In this document: positions 62,750-64,000 of the stretch, piece by piece
How positions within the stretch are numbered: position 1 is the first letter of the stretch
How the letters are laid out: each line of letters begins with the position of its first letter
From: Pseudolabrys sp.
GTDB taxonomy: Bacteria > Pseudomonadota > Alphaproteobacteria > Rhizobiales > Xanthobacteraceae
Direction: 5' to 3'
Length of the DNA: 64,000 nucleotides
NCBI GenBank assembly: GCA_026125895.1
Contig: JAHCKG010000007.1
Span: 1 to 64,000, forward strand
Translations under genes and position numbers: made by a program
The notes under the pieces: generated by a model
Database searches by the model: none
Seen by the model: the letters and a program-made list of their open reading frames with translations, nothing else
What the model was told of the DNA's origin: nothing

Positions 62750-62752
62750 CCA

Positions 62753-63052
62753 ATGATCGACCTGACCGCCATCGAGGGGTTCGATTGGGACGACGGGAAC
62801 TCGCGCAAGAGTCTCGATAAACACCGCGTGACGCAGGCCGAGGCAGAGCAGGTCTTTAGCAGCGAAGTCTTGCTGGCCGAAGACATCAAACATAGCCAGG
62901 ACGAGGCCAGATATCAGGCACTCGGATCGACGGCCGAGGGACGATTGCTGCACGTCACATTCACGCTACGGCACGAGAGCAGGAAAATCCGCGTCATTTC
63001 CGCCCGCGACATGCACCGCAAGGAGCGAGCTTATTATGAGCAAGAGCCCTAA
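62753..63052 (+). CDS. brnT: BrnT family ribonuclease toxin
   Basis: A 99-residue RelE-fold toxin: FDWDDGNSRKSLDKHRVTQAEAEQVFSSE at the start and [32 protein letters not shown] at the end, which are the BrnT signatures (FEWD..K...N..KH.V and R.ISAR...RKE...Y). BrnT cuts RNA and arrests growth. It overlaps the antitoxin gene by 17 bases, so the two are coupled. Confidence 0.88.
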   Translation: MIDLTAIEGFDWDDGNSRKSLDKHRVTQAEAEQVFSSEVLLAEDIKHSQDEARYQALGSTAEGRLLHVTFTLRHESRKIRVISARDMHRKERAYYEQEP

Positions 63053-63305
63053 GCCGATTCCCAAATTCCGCAGCGAAGCGGCCGAACAGAAATTCTGGGA
63101 GACGCACGACTCCGCCGATTATGTCGACTGGAGCAAGGCGCAGCGCGTCCGGTTTCCGAATCTGAAACTGTCGACCACGACCATTTCGCTGCGTATGCCA
63201 CAGGGCACCCTCGATCGCATCAAGGTCGCGGCCAACCGTCGCGACGTCCCCTACCAGTCGCTGATCAAGGTCTGGCTGGAAGAAAAGTTGAAAGAAGAAG
63301 CGTGA
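63036..63305 (+). CDS. brnA: BrnA-type antitoxin (ribbon-helix-helix)
   Basis: An 89-residue antitoxin: N-terminal [28 protein letters not shown], which binds the toxin, and a C-terminal ribbon-helix-helix with [35 protein letters not shown] for operator binding. This is the CopG-like BrnA pattern. Its TGA at 63303-63305 overlaps the GTG of hemF, so translation of hemF may depend on this gene. Confidence 0.87.
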   Translation: MSKSPKPIPKFRSEAAEQKFWETHDSADYVDWSKAQRVRFPNLKLSTTTISLRMPQGTLDRIKVAANRRDVPYQSLIKVWLEEKLKEEA

Positions 63306-64000
63306 CCACATCGGCCGACCTCGACGACCGCAAAGCGAAGGCTCGCGCCTGGTTCGAGGACCTGCGCGATCAGATCTGCGCGCGGCTGGAGGCGCTCGAA
63401 GACGCCCTGCCCGCGTCGGCGCCGCTCGGCGAGCGCGCGCCCGGCCGCTTTGTGCGCACGCCATGGCAGCGCACCGACCACAACGGGGCCGAAGGTGGCG
63501 GCGGCGTCATGTCGATGATGAGCGGCCGCGTGTTCGAGAAGGTCGGCGTGCATTGCTCGACCGTGCATGGCGAGTTTGCTCCGGAATTCCGCGGCCAGAT
63601 CCCGGGCGCGGCCGACAACCCGAATTTCTGGGCGTCCGGCATTTCGCTGATCGCGCATCCGCAAAACCCGCATGTGCCGGCGGTGCACATGAACACCCGC
63701 TTCGTCGTCACCTCGAAGGCCTGGTTCGGCGGCGGCGCCGACCTGACGCCGGTACTCGACCGGCGGCGCACGCAGAACGATCCGGACACCGTCGCGTTTC
63801 ACGCCGCGATGCAGGCGCCCTGCGAGGCGCACGCGCCGATTTCCGATTACGCCAAGTTCAAAGCGTGGTGCGACGAGTATTTCCACCTCAAGCACCGCAA
63901 CGAGCCGCGCGGCATCGGCGGCATCTTCTACGATTATCTGGAGAGCGACTGGGACGCGACCTTCGCGTTCACGCAAGATGTCGGCCGCGCCTTTCGGGAT
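63302..64000 (+). CDS. hemF: oxygen-dependent coproporphyrinogen III oxidase, 3' end outside window
   Basis: Decarboxylates coproporphyrinogen III to protoporphyrinogen IX in heme synthesis, using O2. The 233 codons in view include [47 protein letters not shown] (the His-Met-Asn active site region), [12 protein letters not shown] and [13 protein letters not shown]. The GTG start overlaps the brnA stop by four bases (GTGA); the sequence [21 protein letters not shown] right after fits the family start. The frame is open to the window end, so the C-terminus is missing. Confidence 0.95.
   Translation, partial: MTTSADLDDRKAKARAWFEDLRDQICARLEALEDALPASAPLGERAPGRFVRTPWQRTDHNGAEGGGGVMSMMSGRVFEKVGVHCSTVHGEFAPEFRGQIPGAADNPNFWASGISLIAHPQNPHVPAVHMNTRFVVTSKAWFGGGADLTPVLDRRRTQNDPDTVAFHAAMQAPCEAHAPISDYAKFKAWCDEYFHLKHRNEPRGIGGIFYDYLESDWDATFAFTQDVGRAFRD

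Overview
The window looks like the chromosome of an alphaproteobacterium of the Hyphomicrobiales (Rhizobiales), close to the Bradyrhizobium / Rhodopseudomonas / Pseudolabrys group. This rests on high GC with strong third-position GC, a CcrM-type GANTC methyltransferase, separate glyQ and glyS genes, PpdK, the gene order petABC-trmL-hemF and mutY-dciA-dsbA-smc, and many dispersed palindromic repeats of the kind common in that group. No rRNA, tRNA, CRISPR array, transposase or prophage gene was recognised. Most of the window is ordinary housekeeping chromosome; the accessory content is small: a DUF559 nuclease unit bounded by inverted repeats, two type II toxin-antitoxin modules and about a dozen palindromic repeats.

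Layout. 1-8.9 kb: a truncated small protein, tag glycosylase, HD hydrolase, tyrosine phosphatase, thioesterase, a YhdH/AcuI-type reductase, an MFS transporter, a SleB-like cell wall hydrolase and, divergent from it, a PAS-containing chemoreceptor. 8.9-19.3 kb, minus strand: ppdK, a 0.75-kb repeat-rich region without an assured gene, then glyS, a DUF2207 protein, lemA, the DUF559 unit and glyQ, so the two glycyl-tRNA synthetase genes bracket envelope genes. 19.3-25.6 kb: small membrane proteins, an S49 peptidase, a TrmN6-like methyltransferase, a DUF2007 protein, a GT2 glycosyltransferase, polyprenyl diphosphate synthase and ispE. 25.7-35.2 kb: a TPR lipid/secreted protein, ETF-ubiquinone oxidoreductase, family-4 type uracil-DNA glycosylase, an EamA protein, cydAB and a membrane glycosyltransferase. 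35.2-43.3 kb: rnhB, a PA0069-type radical SAM protein, a short glycosyltransferase, a MarR-GNAT fusion, moaB, a zinc metallopeptidase, ccrM and a RelE/HTH toxin-antitoxin pair. 43.4-49.4 kb: a ridA-aminotransferase-unknown-pncC operon, a YciE-like ferritin-fold protein, an SMP-30 protein and mutY. 49.4-57.7 kb: dciA, a DsbA-like protein, smc, a small SANT/Myb-like basic protein, lemA with an M48 protease, and a GNAT protein. 57.7-64 kb: apt, mtnP, petCBA, trmL, BrnTA and the 5' part of hemF.

The most interesting signal is repeat-borne. A DUF559 endonuclease gene (17783-18253) fills a 534-bp unit whose ends are a perfect 29-bp inverted repeat. The same G/C-rich palindrome recurs without the gene at several places. 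One related bipartite copy sits inside mutY between 11-bp direct repeats, exactly 177 bp (59 codons) apart, so the mutY frame stays open. Together these suggest a selfish element family (nuclease plus palindromes), comparable in logic to RAYT/REP systems. That is inference; it is a testable proposal, not a demonstrated system. The second cluster of interest is the ccrM leader, with two GAGTC (GANTC) sites abutting the start codon and a CtrA-like box upstream, which implies cell-cycle control as known in Caulobacter.
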